A DNA stretch of 64,000 nt from Roseateles amylovorans. GTDB lineage: Bacteria > Pseudomonadota > Gammaproteobacteria > Burkholderiales > Burkholderiaceae_C. The notes below the pieces were generated by a model. It was not told the origin of the DNA, did no database searches, and saw nothing but the letters and a program-made list of their open reading frames with translations. Of this stretch, positions 35,868 through 45,100 are shown one piece after another. Both the position numbers and the translations under genes were made by a program. Location of the stretch: NCBI RefSeq assembly GCF_025398155.2, contig NZ_CP104562.2, positions 3,224,001 through 3,288,000 of the forward strand. The letters run 5' to 3'. Every line of letters starts with the position of its first letter. Position 1 is the first letter of the stretch.

Positions 35868-36548
35868 TCACGCGGCCTGCAGTTCGCGCTGGACGTTGCG
35901 TCCGTCCTTCATCTCGATGACCCGCGACGCCTGGCGTGCATGCGCCGGCGAGTGGGTCACCATGACCAGGGTGGTGCCGTTGCGGTTGATGTCGCGCAGC
36001 AGGCGCATCACTTCCTCGCCATGGCTGCTGTCGAGGTTGCCGGTGGGCTCGTCCGCCAGCAGCACCTGGGGCCGAGCCACCAGCGCCCGGGCAATGGCCA
36101 CCCGTTGCTGCTGCCCGCCGGACAGCTGTGACGGCGAATGACCCGCACGGTGGGCCACGCCCAACTGATCCAGCATCGCGTCGGCCCGCTCTCGCCGCTC
36201 GGCGCTGGAGACATCGGTGTACTTGAGCGCCATCTCGACGTTCTGGCGCACAGTGAGCTGCTCGATCAGGTTGAAGCTCTGGAAGACGAAACCGACGCGC
36301 CCGCGCCGCAGCAGGGTGCGTTCGGCCTCGCTGGCGCGGCTCACGTCCTGACCGTCGAAAAGAAACTGGCCGCTGTCGGGCCGGTCCAGCAAGCCCAGGA
36401 TGCTCAGCAGGGTGGACTTGCCGCAGCCCGAGGGGCCGACCACGGCGAGGTAGTCGCCTTGGTCGATGGTGAGATTGACGCCCGACAGGGCGGCCGTCTG
36501 GATGTCCTTGACCCGATAGGTCTTGCTGACGTTGAGTAGTTTCAGCAT
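35868..36548 (-). CDS. ABC transporter ATPase (MacB/LolD type)
   Basis: 226 residues: Walker A GPSGCGKST (~39-47), Q-loop FQSFN, signature LSGGQQQR, Walker B VLLADEPTGNLDS and the H-loop His in MVTHS. The LDSSHGEEVMRLL stretch is typical of the MacB/LolD/FtsE class that drives FtsX-type permeases mechanically. Encoded between the adaptor (17 bases upstream) and the permease (10 bases downstream). Confidence 0.92.
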   Translation of the reverse strand: MLKLLNVSKTYRVKDIQTAALSGVNLTIDQGDYLAVVGPSGCGKSTLLSILGLLDRPDSGQFLFDGQDVSRASEAERTLLRRGRVGFVFQSFNLIEQLTVRQNVEMALKYTDVSSAERRERADAMLDQLGVAHRAGHSPSQLSGGQQQRVAIARALVARPQVLLADEPTGNLDSSHGEEVMRLLRDINRNGTTLVMVTHSPAHARQASRVIEMKDGRNVQRELQAA

Positions 36549-36564
36549 GTTGCGCTCCTGTCAT

Positions 36565-37857
36565 TCACTCGGTGAGGCTCAGTCGATGGGCGTCGCGGAA
36601 ATCGGCATAGCTGGAGACGATCACCCGATCGCCCTCCTGGACGCCGTCCAGGATCTCGATCTGTGTCGCGCTGCGGCGGCCCACACGCACCTGTCGGCGG
36701 ACCGCCGTGCGGCCGTCCCGGTCCAGCACCAGCATGCCGGCGCCCTGGCTCTCATTCACATAGGTGCCGTTGGGCAGCAGCAGCGCAGGGGTGCTCGCGC
36801 CCAGGTTGAGATCGACGTCAATGCTCTGTCCCGGGCTGAGGTGCCGGGGCTGCTGGCGCAGCAGCAGTTCGACATCGAACTGGCCGTCCTTGATCTGCGG
36901 ATAGATGCGGCTGACCTCCACCGCATGTGCCACGCCGTTCACATGGGCCGTGCCCTGCTGACCGGTCGCGACCGCGTTCAGGTAGAACTCGTTGACCTTG
37001 GCGGTCAGCTTGAAGCTGGCGGGGTCGTCGATGTGGCCGATGTTCTGCCCGCGCTGGACCGACTCGCCCACATTGAGCCGAAAGTCCGCCAGCCGGCCCG
37101 CCACCGGCGCCCGCACCAGCAGGGCCTCCACCGTGGCGCTGAGCAGGCGCAGCCCGCTGGAGAGTCGATCGTTGGCGCTCTGCATCTGCGCCACGGCGCG
37201 GCGCCGGATGTCGAGCTCAGCCTCGATGGCGGCCTCCTGCCGGAGCAGGTGTTCCGCCGTCTCCAGTTCATCGGCCGACGCCTCCAGCGCAGCGGCGGAG
37301 AGATACCCCATGCCGGCGAGTTCCTGGTTGCGGGCATGGCGCTTCTTGACCTGCGCGAGTTGGAAGCGGAGCTCGATCAGTCGGCGGTCGCGGGCAATGA
37401 CGCTGGCTTCCAGATTCACCTGGAGGTTGGCGAGATTCGCAATCTGGGTGGCCTGATCGGATTGCCGGGCGAGCAATTCGATTTGCCGCTGCGAATTCGA
37501 GAGTCGGAACAAGGGCTGGCCGACACGCACCATCTCGCCATCGCGCACCATGACGGCCTCGACCCGACCGCTGTCGTCCGCATCCAGCACCACCGAATTC
37601 AGGGCCTGGGCACTGCCGCGCAAGCCCAGCCGGTTTTCGTAGACGCCCCGCTGGACGGTGGCGATCCGCAGGCTGGTGGCCGGCGTTCTCACGCCGGTGG
37701 GCAGGGCCTGCCAGGCGGCGGCCGCCAGGGTGATGCCGCCGGCGGCGACCAGCACGATGAGCAGCAGCCAGCGCCGCGCCCACGGACGCGTGGGCAGGCG
37801 CGTGTCCATGCCGCTGCCGGAGTCCGGGCGCCGCAGAGGGGTGGCGTCGGTGGTCAT
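36565..37857 (-). CDS. HlyD/MacA-type periplasmic adaptor subunit
   Basis: 430 residues. One N-terminal membrane helix (WLLLIVLVAAGGITLAAAAW, ~29-48), a split biotinyl-lipoyl-like domain (VVLDADDSGRVEAVMVRDGEMVRVGQPLFRL and LVRAPVAGRLADFRLNVGESV), a long alpha-helical hairpin between them (~125-255) and a beta-barrel/membrane-proximal end. It bridges the ABC permease to an outer-membrane channel, which is not encoded here, so TolC elsewhere is presumed. ATG overlaps the stop of the oxidoreductase gene (ATGA), tying export to biosynthesis. Confidence 0.88.
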   Translation of the reverse strand: MTTDATPLRRPDSGSGMDTRLPTRPWARRWLLLIVLVAAGGITLAAAAWQALPTGVRTPATSLRIATVQRGVYENRLGLRGSAQALNSVVLDADDSGRVEAVMVRDGEMVRVGQPLFRLSNSQRQIELLARQSDQATQIANLANLQVNLEASVIARDRRLIELRFQLAQVKKRHARNQELAGMGYLSAAALEASADELETAEHLLRQEAAIEAELDIRRRAVAQMQSANDRLSSGLRLLSATVEALLVRAPVAGRLADFRLNVGESVQRGQNIGHIDDPASFKLTAKVNEFYLNAVATGQQGTAHVNGVAHAVEVSRIYPQIKDGQFDVELLLRQQPRHLSPGQSIDVDLNLGASTPALLLPNGTYVNESQGAGMLVLDRDGRTAVRRQVRVGRRSATQIEILDGVQEGDRVIVSSYADFRDAHRLSLTE

Positions 37858-39047
37858 CCGTGCGCCGCGACCTGGAGCCGCACCGGCACCGCAAACGGAT
37901 AGAGCGCCTGCATCGCCGACGCGAGCGAGCGCAGTTGCCGTCGATGGAGCAGGGTGCGTTCATCGGCCAGCGGATCGCTCTGGCCCAGATAGTCCAGCGC
38001 CTGGGCCAGGAAGCGGCGATAGGGCGCCCAGGGATCGAGCTCGCAGGGCAGTTCGCGCACCTCGCGGCGGTGGTGCAGCGTCAGCTGCTGATCAGGGACA
38101 CGCACCGTGCTGAAGCCGAAGGTGGTGCGAAGCCGCGCCTCGCAGTCGCTGCCATAGACGGTCACCCGGGTTTCATCCACGGTTTCATGGGAGGCCCAGG
38201 CGGTGCTGAGGCGCAGGATGGCGCCGGACGCGGTCTGGAAGGCGGCGAACATCTGGGTGTCCACGTCCATCTCAGGCAACGAGTCGCCAGATCGGTCTGC
38301 GGGTGCGTCGCCGCGCCAGGTGGCCGCATCCTGGACCGAGGGGAGCTCCGTCGACCCGGCTGTGGCTGCACTGCCTGGCGTCCCTGCCGCCACGGCTGAG
38401 GCGGTCGGCGCTGCGACGGGCGAGGTCACCCGATGGCTCATCGCGCAGGTCACCAAGGGAAAGGACAACAGGCCCAGCCCGATCTCCAGCACATGCCAGC
38501 CCAGATCGGCGCCGCTGCCGCCCCGCGCCACGGCGGCCTGTGTGAACCACGATCCCGGACGCGGAATGCCGGCCGCACGGCGCCAGCTGACATCAATCGC
38601 ATGCAGCGTCCCCAAGGCGCCGTCCCGGGCCAGGGAGAGCAACTGCTGGGTATCGGTCCGGCAGGACGAGGCACGGGTCACCAGGACAGCCCGGCGGGCC
38701 ACGCGGGAGGCCTCGATCAGCCGGTCCGCCTCGGTGACCGAGAAACACGCGGGCTTCTCGATGACCACATGCAATCCCGCGCGCAGGGCCGCCAGCGCAT
38801 GCTCCCCATGCAGGGCATTGGGCGAGCAGATGAAGGCGATGTCGCAGCCGTCCAGCGCCTCGGCGCTGACTTCACTGTGGCATTTCAGACCGGGGAAAGC
38901 GGCGGCCAGATGCGCCAAGGCGGCCGGATCCGGATCCATCGCCGCGACCAATTGCGCACCGGATTCGACCAGCAAGGGCCCCCACACGGTGCGTGCAATC
39001 CATCCGGCCCCAATCAGCGCAATTCGCCTTGGATGGCGCGGCGTCAT
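37854..39047 (-). CDS. Gfo/Idh/MocA-family oxidoreductase, candidate RifL-like UDP-glucose 3-dehydrogenase
   Basis: 397 residues. N-terminal Rossmann fold IALIGAGWIARTV (~9-21), AMDPDP, the family segment FICSPNALHGEHALAALRAG and the EKP motif (IEKPACFS) with the conserved Lys. The C-terminal GFO/IDH/MocA domain has an inserted low-complexity stretch (~210-250, Ala/Thr/Ser-rich). In the rifamycin route RifL of this family oxidises UDP-glucose at C3, and RifK then aminates it. Finding one in the same cluster as the RifK-like gene supports that role. It heads the minus-strand operon with the tripartite exporter. Confidence 0.8.
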   Translation of the reverse strand: MTPRHPRRIALIGAGWIARTVWGPLLVESGAQLVAAMDPDPAALAHLAAAFPGLKCHSEVSAEALDGCDIAFICSPNALHGEHALAALRAGLHVVIEKPACFSVTEADRLIEASRVARRAVLVTRASSCRTDTQQLLSLARDGALGTLHAIDVSWRRAAGIPRPGSWFTQAAVARGGSGADLGWHVLEIGLGLLSFPLVTCAMSHRVTSPVAAPTASAVAAGTPGSAATAGSTELPSVQDAATWRGDAPADRSGDSLPEMDVDTQMFAAFQTASGAILRLSTAWASHETVDETRVTVYGSDCEARLRTTFGFSTVRVPDQQLTLHHRREVRELPCELDPWAPYRRFLAQALDYLGQSDPLADERTLLHRRQLRSLASAMQALYPFAVPVRLQVAAHG

Positions 39048-39735
39048 GAATCGAGCAATCCGATATCAGGCCGAAGCAGGGCGCAGCGATGTGAATGCGG
39101 CGGGCATTCGCTCGTTCGCGACGGATGCGCAACGGCTGTCCCTGAAAGAAGTGAATTGAACCTGGTCATGGCGTCTTTGTGCGTTCCATTCATCAACCGG
39201 GTGTGTGCCGAATGGAGCGCCGCTCTCGTACGCCCAGGTCATGGGCATATCTGGATCGACGTCAGGCCCATCCCTCCACAGCGCCGACAAGCGATTCTGT
39301 TGATGGCCATTCGACTTCTGACGGTTCAGGGTATCAATCGACATTCCGATTGAATATGCGGGTTGTCGAGCCCCCCAACACTGGGATGAGGATGGACAGA
39401 GCGGGGATGGAGACGGCAGACTCAGTCGCCACCCAGAGAGCAATGGCACTGACATGACGAGGAAAGACTGCGAATGAACCTGCCGATTCACCGACGCGCG
39501 TGTCCCCGGAATCTTCCATTGCCAATCCCGACGTGCACGAGCCAGTCGGACGACTGTGGGACGTTGCGACGTTCGCAGCATCGGCACCCATTACGCGGTT
39601 GACTCCGTTCACCCCGTTCACTTCGCTTTCCCCGTCGACTCCGCTAGTTCCGCTAGTTCCGCTAGTTCCGCTTGTGCCGTTCTCGCCATTTGCGCCATTT
39701 GCGCCATTTGGAATCAGCCCCGAAAGAGATTCAGA
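39048..39735. other. 688-base non-coding region between divergent cluster genes
   Basis: Lies between the oxidoreductase (minus) and the APS kinase (plus). The frames open here have poor coding character. The part next to the kinase holds two arrays of 9-bp repeats (39640-39675 and 39685-39711) just before the ribosome-binding site. Promoters for both operons must be here; none was recognised with confidence. Confidence 0.5.
39640..39711 (+). repeat. Two adjacent 9-bp tandem arrays in the leader of the APS kinase gene
   Basis: Three exact TCCGCTAGT units plus one variant (39640-39675), then two GCCATTTGC and one GCCATTTGG (39685-39711). They end 25 bases before the ATG. They are in frame with the kinase but lie upstream of its ribosome site, so I treat them as untranslated. 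Confidence 0.7.
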
Positions 39736-40545
39736 ATGCCCAGCTCTGACGCCGTGTTCAGCCGATCCGAACAGGCCGCGTCCGTGGCCATGCAGGCGAC
39801 GGTGGCCACCCTTGACCCCAAGCCCGCGACCCACGCCATGGACGATGACCTCAACAGCCTGCGCCCTGTCCCCACCACGGCGACGAACAATGAGGACCCA
39901 CGCCTGCTGATGCCGCGGCTGACCGTGGACCAGCGCGCTCGCAGTGACTTGAAGGGCCAACGGCCGGTGGTGCTGTGGTTCACCGGGCTCTCCGGCGCAG
40001 GCAAGAGCACAATCGCCAATCGGGTGGAGCAGCTGCTGCTGGCGCGCGGCCATCACACCTATCTGCTGGACGGCGACCACCTGCGCCAAGGACTGAACCG
40101 CGACCTCGGCTTCTCGGCGGCCGACCGGGTGGAGAACATCCGGCGGGTGGCGGAGGTGTCGCGGCTGATGGCGGACGCCGGGCTGATCGTGCTGGCGGCC
40201 TTCATCAGTCCGTTTCGTGCCGAGCGCGACTTTGCGCGCAGTCGCCTGACGCCCGGCGAATTCGTGGAGATTCATGTCGATGCGCCGCTGGCGGTGGTGG
40301 AGCAGCGTGACGTGAAGGGGCTCTACGCCAAGGCCCGGCGCGGTGAGCTGAAGGACTTCACCGGCATCGATTCGCCCTATGAGGCGCCCGTGTCACCGGA
40401 GCTCCGGATCGAGACGGCCAACATCACCGAAGACGACGCGGCCGCGCAGGTGATCGCGTATTTGCAGGCGATCGGCGCCATCGCCGCCCACAGCAGGCCC
40501 GGGCCGGTCGGCGGCCTGGAGCGCCTGGACGCGGTCGGTCGGTAA
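39736..40545 (+). CDS. cysC: Adenylylsulfate (APS) kinase
   Basis: 269 residues. Residues ~75-250 are a complete APS kinase: P-loop [11 protein letters not shown] (~82-92), the DGD segment in [37 protein letters not shown], the [13 protein letters not shown] lid region and [23 protein letters not shown]. It makes PAPS from APS and ATP. The ~70-residue N-terminal extension is low-complexity and may be untranslated beyond an internal ATG at 39838. It is stand-alone, not fused to CysN and without sulfurylase genes nearby. It fits as the dedicated PAPS source for the cluster sulfotransferase at 22346. Confidence 0.9.
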   Translation: MPSSDAVFSRSEQAASVAMQATVATLDPKPATHAMDDDLNSLRPVPTTATNNEDPRLLMPRLTVDQRARSDLKGQRPVVLWFTGLSGAGKSTIANRVEQLLLARGHHTYLLDGDHLRQGLNRDLGFSAADRVENIRRVAEVSRLMADAGLIVLAAFISPFRAERDFARSRLTPGEFVEIHVDAPLAVVEQRDVKGLYAKARRGELKDFTGIDSPYEAPVSPELRIETANITEDDAAAQVIAYLQAIGAIAAHSRPGPVGGLERLDAVGR

Positions 40546-40745
40546 CTGTCTTTCGCGGTGCCAAGGTCGGCGCCGCCCGATCCGGCAAGGCCCGACCCTC
40601 GCGTCACCGTGTGTCCGCCGTAACCTCCGGAGATGGTTTTGCTGCGGCGGCTTCGGATGCCTGATGGACGCTTCGCCTCCGGCAGGGTTGACTCGACCGG
40701 CTGCTCCACAGTCGACGCGTCAATGCAGATTCAGGAGGCCGGGTG

Positions 40746-42152
40746 ATGACAGTCTTTGGTTCACGCAACGCAGGCACAAACACCGGCAATGCGCCGGCCC
40801 TCACACTCGGCACGACGACGCGGTCGGCCCTGCCGTCCTTGCTGGAAGCGCCGAGGCCGATCACGCCACCGGTCACGCCACCGAGCCGCGCGCAGCAGCC
40901 GCTCGGGTGGCACGCCGACCGTCTGACCGTGAACAGCGCAGCGGCCTCACTGGGGACCGACCTGATGGCCCCGTGGCCGACCCGCCCGACGGCCGCCCCG
41001 TGGCCGGAGGCGGTGTCCGATTCGCGCCGGGCCGCCCGGGCGGCGCATGCCGAGCTCGTCGTTCGCATCGACCGCGAAGCGCAGGCGAGCGCGGTGGAGA
41101 TGGCGCAGCGTGCGTCGATCCAACGCCTGCGTGAGCGCCACGCCGCCCTGCACCTGGCCGCGCAGCGTGAGCTGGAGACGCGCCGTCTGCAGGCGACCGC
41201 TGCCTGGCAGACCGCGGGCCGCGCCATCCTGGCCTGCGAGGAGCAGCAGGCGGCCGTCCGCCGACATCAGGACGCCCAGCGTCAGTTCGCCGACGACGGG
41301 GCGTCGAACCCGTCGCTGGAGATCGTGCAGGGCGCCCTGGCGCAAGCCGATGCCGACTATGCCGCCGCCCACCAGGCCGCGCTGGCCGCCAGCCGCGCGG
41401 CGCAGTGGCTGGCTCGGGCCCTGCAGGAGGCGACCGAAGCCTGGAGAGACCATGAGCCCACCTTGACCCGTCATGCGGACGCCGCACTGCGGGCCACCGA
41501 GGCCGCCACCGCTGCGACGAAGGCCCACCGCGAGCTGGCGCTGCGGGCGACCCGCGTGGCCACGGTGCAGGAGGCCGCGCATCTGGCCGATGTGCGGGTG
41601 AAGGACCGGTCCGAGGCGTTGGCCGCGACCGAGGCCACGGTCCAGGAGATGGAACGCCAGCTGCATGCGGGCGGCCCGCCACGCCGCGAGTTGGCCCGTT
41701 GCCAGGGCGTGTTCGCCGACATCGAACGTCGGCTGCAGGCCGCGCAGGCGGCGTCATCGACGGGCACGGGCATGGAACGGGCCTCCGGCGCCGCGGTGCG
41801 GGAGCTGAGCCAGCAATGGACGACGGCCCGTGCCGCCCTGCAGCAGGCGGCACGGCGGCTCCGCGAGCAGGAACAGGGGCTGGCTGAGGCACAGGCCCAG
41901 CGGCGCGCGGCCAGGCAGGATCTGGACGACGCGCGGGCTCAGCAGGCAGCGGCGGTGCTGGCCCGGATTGCCGCCATCGACGGCCGGGAATCGCTGGCCC
42001 AGCAGGCCGCCGGCCCGGCGGACCTGCAGGCGCTGCGCGATGCGTCGGCGCGCAATGGAGTGCAGCGGGCCGCGGATCAGGCGATTGCCGCCATCGAACG
42101 GTCGCTGGAGCAATTGGCGGCGCGTCAACGTGCTGCCAGGAGCGCCGAGTGA
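40746..42152 (+). CDS. Ala-rich coiled-coil protein, possible secreted effector or partner
   Basis: 468 residues. The first ~85 are Pro/Thr/Ser/Ala-rich and flexible; ~85-468 are almost entirely charged Ala-rich helix with Gln/Arg/Glu heptads (for example ALQQAARRLREQEQGLAEA), i.e. long coiled coils. No signal peptide or membrane helix. An AGGAGG site precedes ATG 40746; a GTG three bases earlier is the alternative. Its stop overlaps the start of the 1740-residue protein (TGATG), so the two are translationally coupled and probably work together. The N-terminal composition is like that of type III secreted proteins, which is only suggestive. Confidence 0.6.
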   Translation: MTVFGSRNAGTNTGNAPALTLGTTTRSALPSLLEAPRPITPPVTPPSRAQQPLGWHADRLTVNSAAASLGTDLMAPWPTRPTAAPWPEAVSDSRRAARAAHAELVVRIDREAQASAVEMAQRASIQRLRERHAALHLAAQRELETRRLQATAAWQTAGRAILACEEQQAAVRRHQDAQRQFADDGASNPSLEIVQGALAQADADYAAAHQAALAASRAAQWLARALQEATEAWRDHEPTLTRHADAALRATEAATAATKAHRELALRATRVATVQEAAHLADVRVKDRSEALAATEATVQEMERQLHAGGPPRRELARCQGVFADIERRLQAAQAASSTGTGMERASGAAVRELSQQWTTARAALQQAARRLREQEQGLAEAQAQRRAARQDLDDARAQQAAAVLARIAAIDGRESLAQQAAGPADLQALRDASARNGVQRAADQAIAAIERSLEQLAARQRAARSAE

Positions 42153-45100
42153 TGCGGTTCCTGGGCGGTTGGAACCCTGGCGCGTCCAACCCCGCACAGC
42201 CCGTCGCCAACCCGCCGACCGCCACGACGGGCACCACGTCGTCTGCCCCTGTCCAACAGCCGCAGGGTCCGTTGGATCCTCGTCCGGGACGCCTGTCGGG
42301 CAGCGAGTTGGCTCGGCCGCGATCGAATGCGCTGAATCGAGCGCGCGGGGGCACGCCCTCGACCGTCGGCACACCGACGTCATCGGGCGCACCGACGGCC
42401 ACAGCGACGGCCACAGCCGCCGCGACACCGTCTCCGGCGGATCTGGCCCTGGCCCGGGCGCAGAAGGGCGCGCAGGACGCGCACGCGGCGGTCCCGGTGC
42501 AGGCCGAGGCGCTGTCCGGCGCCAATGCCGTGGTTCACTCGGAAGAGAAGCGGCTCCAGGACATCCAGCTGCGTCAGGATCACCTGCAGCACGAGCTGGG
42601 GCAAAAGGTGATCACCGCTGACCAGGCGGTGGAGAAAGCACGGACCGAACGCGAGCGGCTCGCGTCGGAGGTGCTGAAGCTTGAAACGCCCTGGGCGCAA
42701 GCGCGCACAGCAAAGGACGACGCCGCCGAGCATCTGAGAATCGCCCAGGCGGCGCTCAACGACGCCCTCAGCGCTGCGGCGACGCCGCCGGCAAACGCAG
42801 CCACACCGACTCCGACAGCGACAGGCACGGCGGCCACCGCCGCCGCAGCACCGCCGACCTCTTCCGAGGTGGAAAGGTTGAGCGCCGCCGTGGTACGGGC
42901 CGAGGAGCAACTCGCCCAACACCAGAAGACCTTCGACGAGACGGGGCTGACGCTGGCGAAGGCGCAATACCAACTCACCATCGCCACGGACGCCCATGGG
43001 CGCGCGCAGGAGGCCGCTGCGGAGGCACGCACAACCGTCGCCCACCTGACGCCCCAACTGGACCAGCTCAAGCGCGACATCCGCCAGACACGCGATCACA
43101 TCACCCCCTATGTCGACGCGGCGCGCGACGCATCGGTCCAGGCGGCGCTCGCGCTCGACGCCCACCGGGCGCTGGCCCCGCTCAGCGCGGAGGTTGCGCG
43201 GCTCGCTGAAGCGGCACATCCCCATCAGGTCGAGTGGGAGAACTGCCAGGCGAAGCTCGACGCCGCCCGGCAGGACGTCCAACAACGCGAGCACGCCCTG
43301 ACGCCCGACGGCACGCTGGGCCGGCAACTGAGCGATCGGCAACGCGAGCTCTCCGACCTGGAGGCCCGGCATGCGGGCACGGCACCGCCGTCCTCGGCGC
43401 CGTCCGCAGCGGCAGGGGGAACGACCGCCCAGGCCCACCTCCCAGCGGCGTTCCGAGCCTGGCGCGAGGCGGAGCAGGCGGTCAAGGAAGCGCGGGCGAA
43501 ACTCGCCATCGCGCGCCAGGCGTTGCCCGCGCTGGAGCAGGCACTGGGCGACGCCACCGCGAAGAAGGACGCCGCCGAGGCACCGCTGGCCGTTGCCACG
43601 CAACGGCGCGACCAGCAACAGGCCGTGGTGACCTCCGCGGACGAGGCAGCCACCAAGGCCCTCAAGGCGCGAGCGTCCCGGCAGGAGGAAGCCAAGGCGG
43701 CGCACCTCGAGATCGACAGATCGATCCTGGCCTACTGCAATGTGGCGAACCCCTCTGCGAGCAGCACCCCGGCCGCCACCGGTCCGGCGGACCCGGGGCG
43801 TTCGCTTTGGGAGCGCGCCGCTCACGCCGTGCGGCGAGGCGGCGAGGGGCTCACCGACCGGGGTTCCCCCGTGAAGCTGGACGGCGCGATCCTCTCGCTG
43901 GCCGGTTCGGCGATGGACGGCGGGCCGACCCGCTTCCGCGACAAGCCCGCGCCGTCCAACACCGTGACCCAGGCCACTGGTGAGAAGCAGCTCAAGGCGG
44001 TCGACAAGAAGGTGGAAACCGCCGCTGCGAATGCGGCTCGCCTGCTGATGAGCGGACGTAGTGCCGAGGCGGCCACGGCGCAAGCGCTGCCGGCGTTCGG
44101 GCATGCGGTGGCCTTCGCCGACGAAGTGACCCGGCTGTTCACGCCATCTGCGGGCGCGACGAACGCAGCCACAGCCACACCGGCTGCGACGCAACTGGCG
44201 CACGGCCTGCTGCAGCATCCCCACTCGAATGCCGCCAGCCGTCCGGATGGCCACCCGCTGCGGCATGAGGAAGCCTTGCTGATCGCCACGGTGCTGCGCT
44301 CGGTCACCGCCGATCCGGCCCAGGCGATCCAGGTCTACAACCAGATCTGGAACGAGCCGGCGGACCCGCTGGCCGGCATCCCGGCGCCCACTGGCCGCCA
44401 GGCCTCGCCGATGGCGGAGGGTGGATCGGTTGCGGTGAGTGCCGACCCCGCCATCCAACGCATGGCCCATGCCGCACGGCGCGGGCTGGCCTCGACCGCC
44501 AGCGGCATGCAGGCGTTGCTGCAGTTGCAAGGGCTGCAAGTGCCCGCCGCGCCGCCGGAGCAGAAGCGCTTGGCGGAGCAGGCGGTGGAGCACTACACGA
44601 TCAGCCTCCGCGCCGCCGATGCCTTGGTACGCCTGTTCAAACTGGACAGCGGACCGACTGCCTTGGCGGACATGTCCCCGGCATCGATCGAGGCGGGCGC
44701 GCTGGCGGCGGCGCCGGCTGATCGTCCGATCAACAACCCCGCATGGCTGGGTACCGGCAACACGCGCCGGGACAACGATCGGTTCGTCGAGGAACATCCG
44801 GCCACCCTGGCTTATCAGGCGCTGCACTTCGCGCGGCTCAACATGAATCGAGCGGACGGTGCCGCCGTGGCGGCACCGGACATGAAGCCGGCCTATGTCG
44901 CCTTGCGCAACGGCTTCACCGAGAGCGGGCAAGGAAGCGACTTCCACCTGATGGCCAAGCGGCTGGAGATGTTCGTCACCTACATCGACCTGGCGTGCAA
45001 GACCCCGACCTTCGGACGGGGCTTCCGGGAGACGATGGCGCATCCGTTGGACGCGATGTCGCACGCCATGCGCCGCAAGGTCGGATTGGACAAGACGCCG

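Noticed and set aside
33407..35920. 837-codon open frame on the plus strand
   Set aside because: Exact antisense of the FtsX-type permease; His/Gln/Arg-rich translation without domains, a by-product of high GC.
39556..39735. Extended N-terminus of the APS kinase through the 9-bp repeats
   Set aside because: The frame is open but low-complexity, and a purine-rich ribosome site lies just before ATG 39736.
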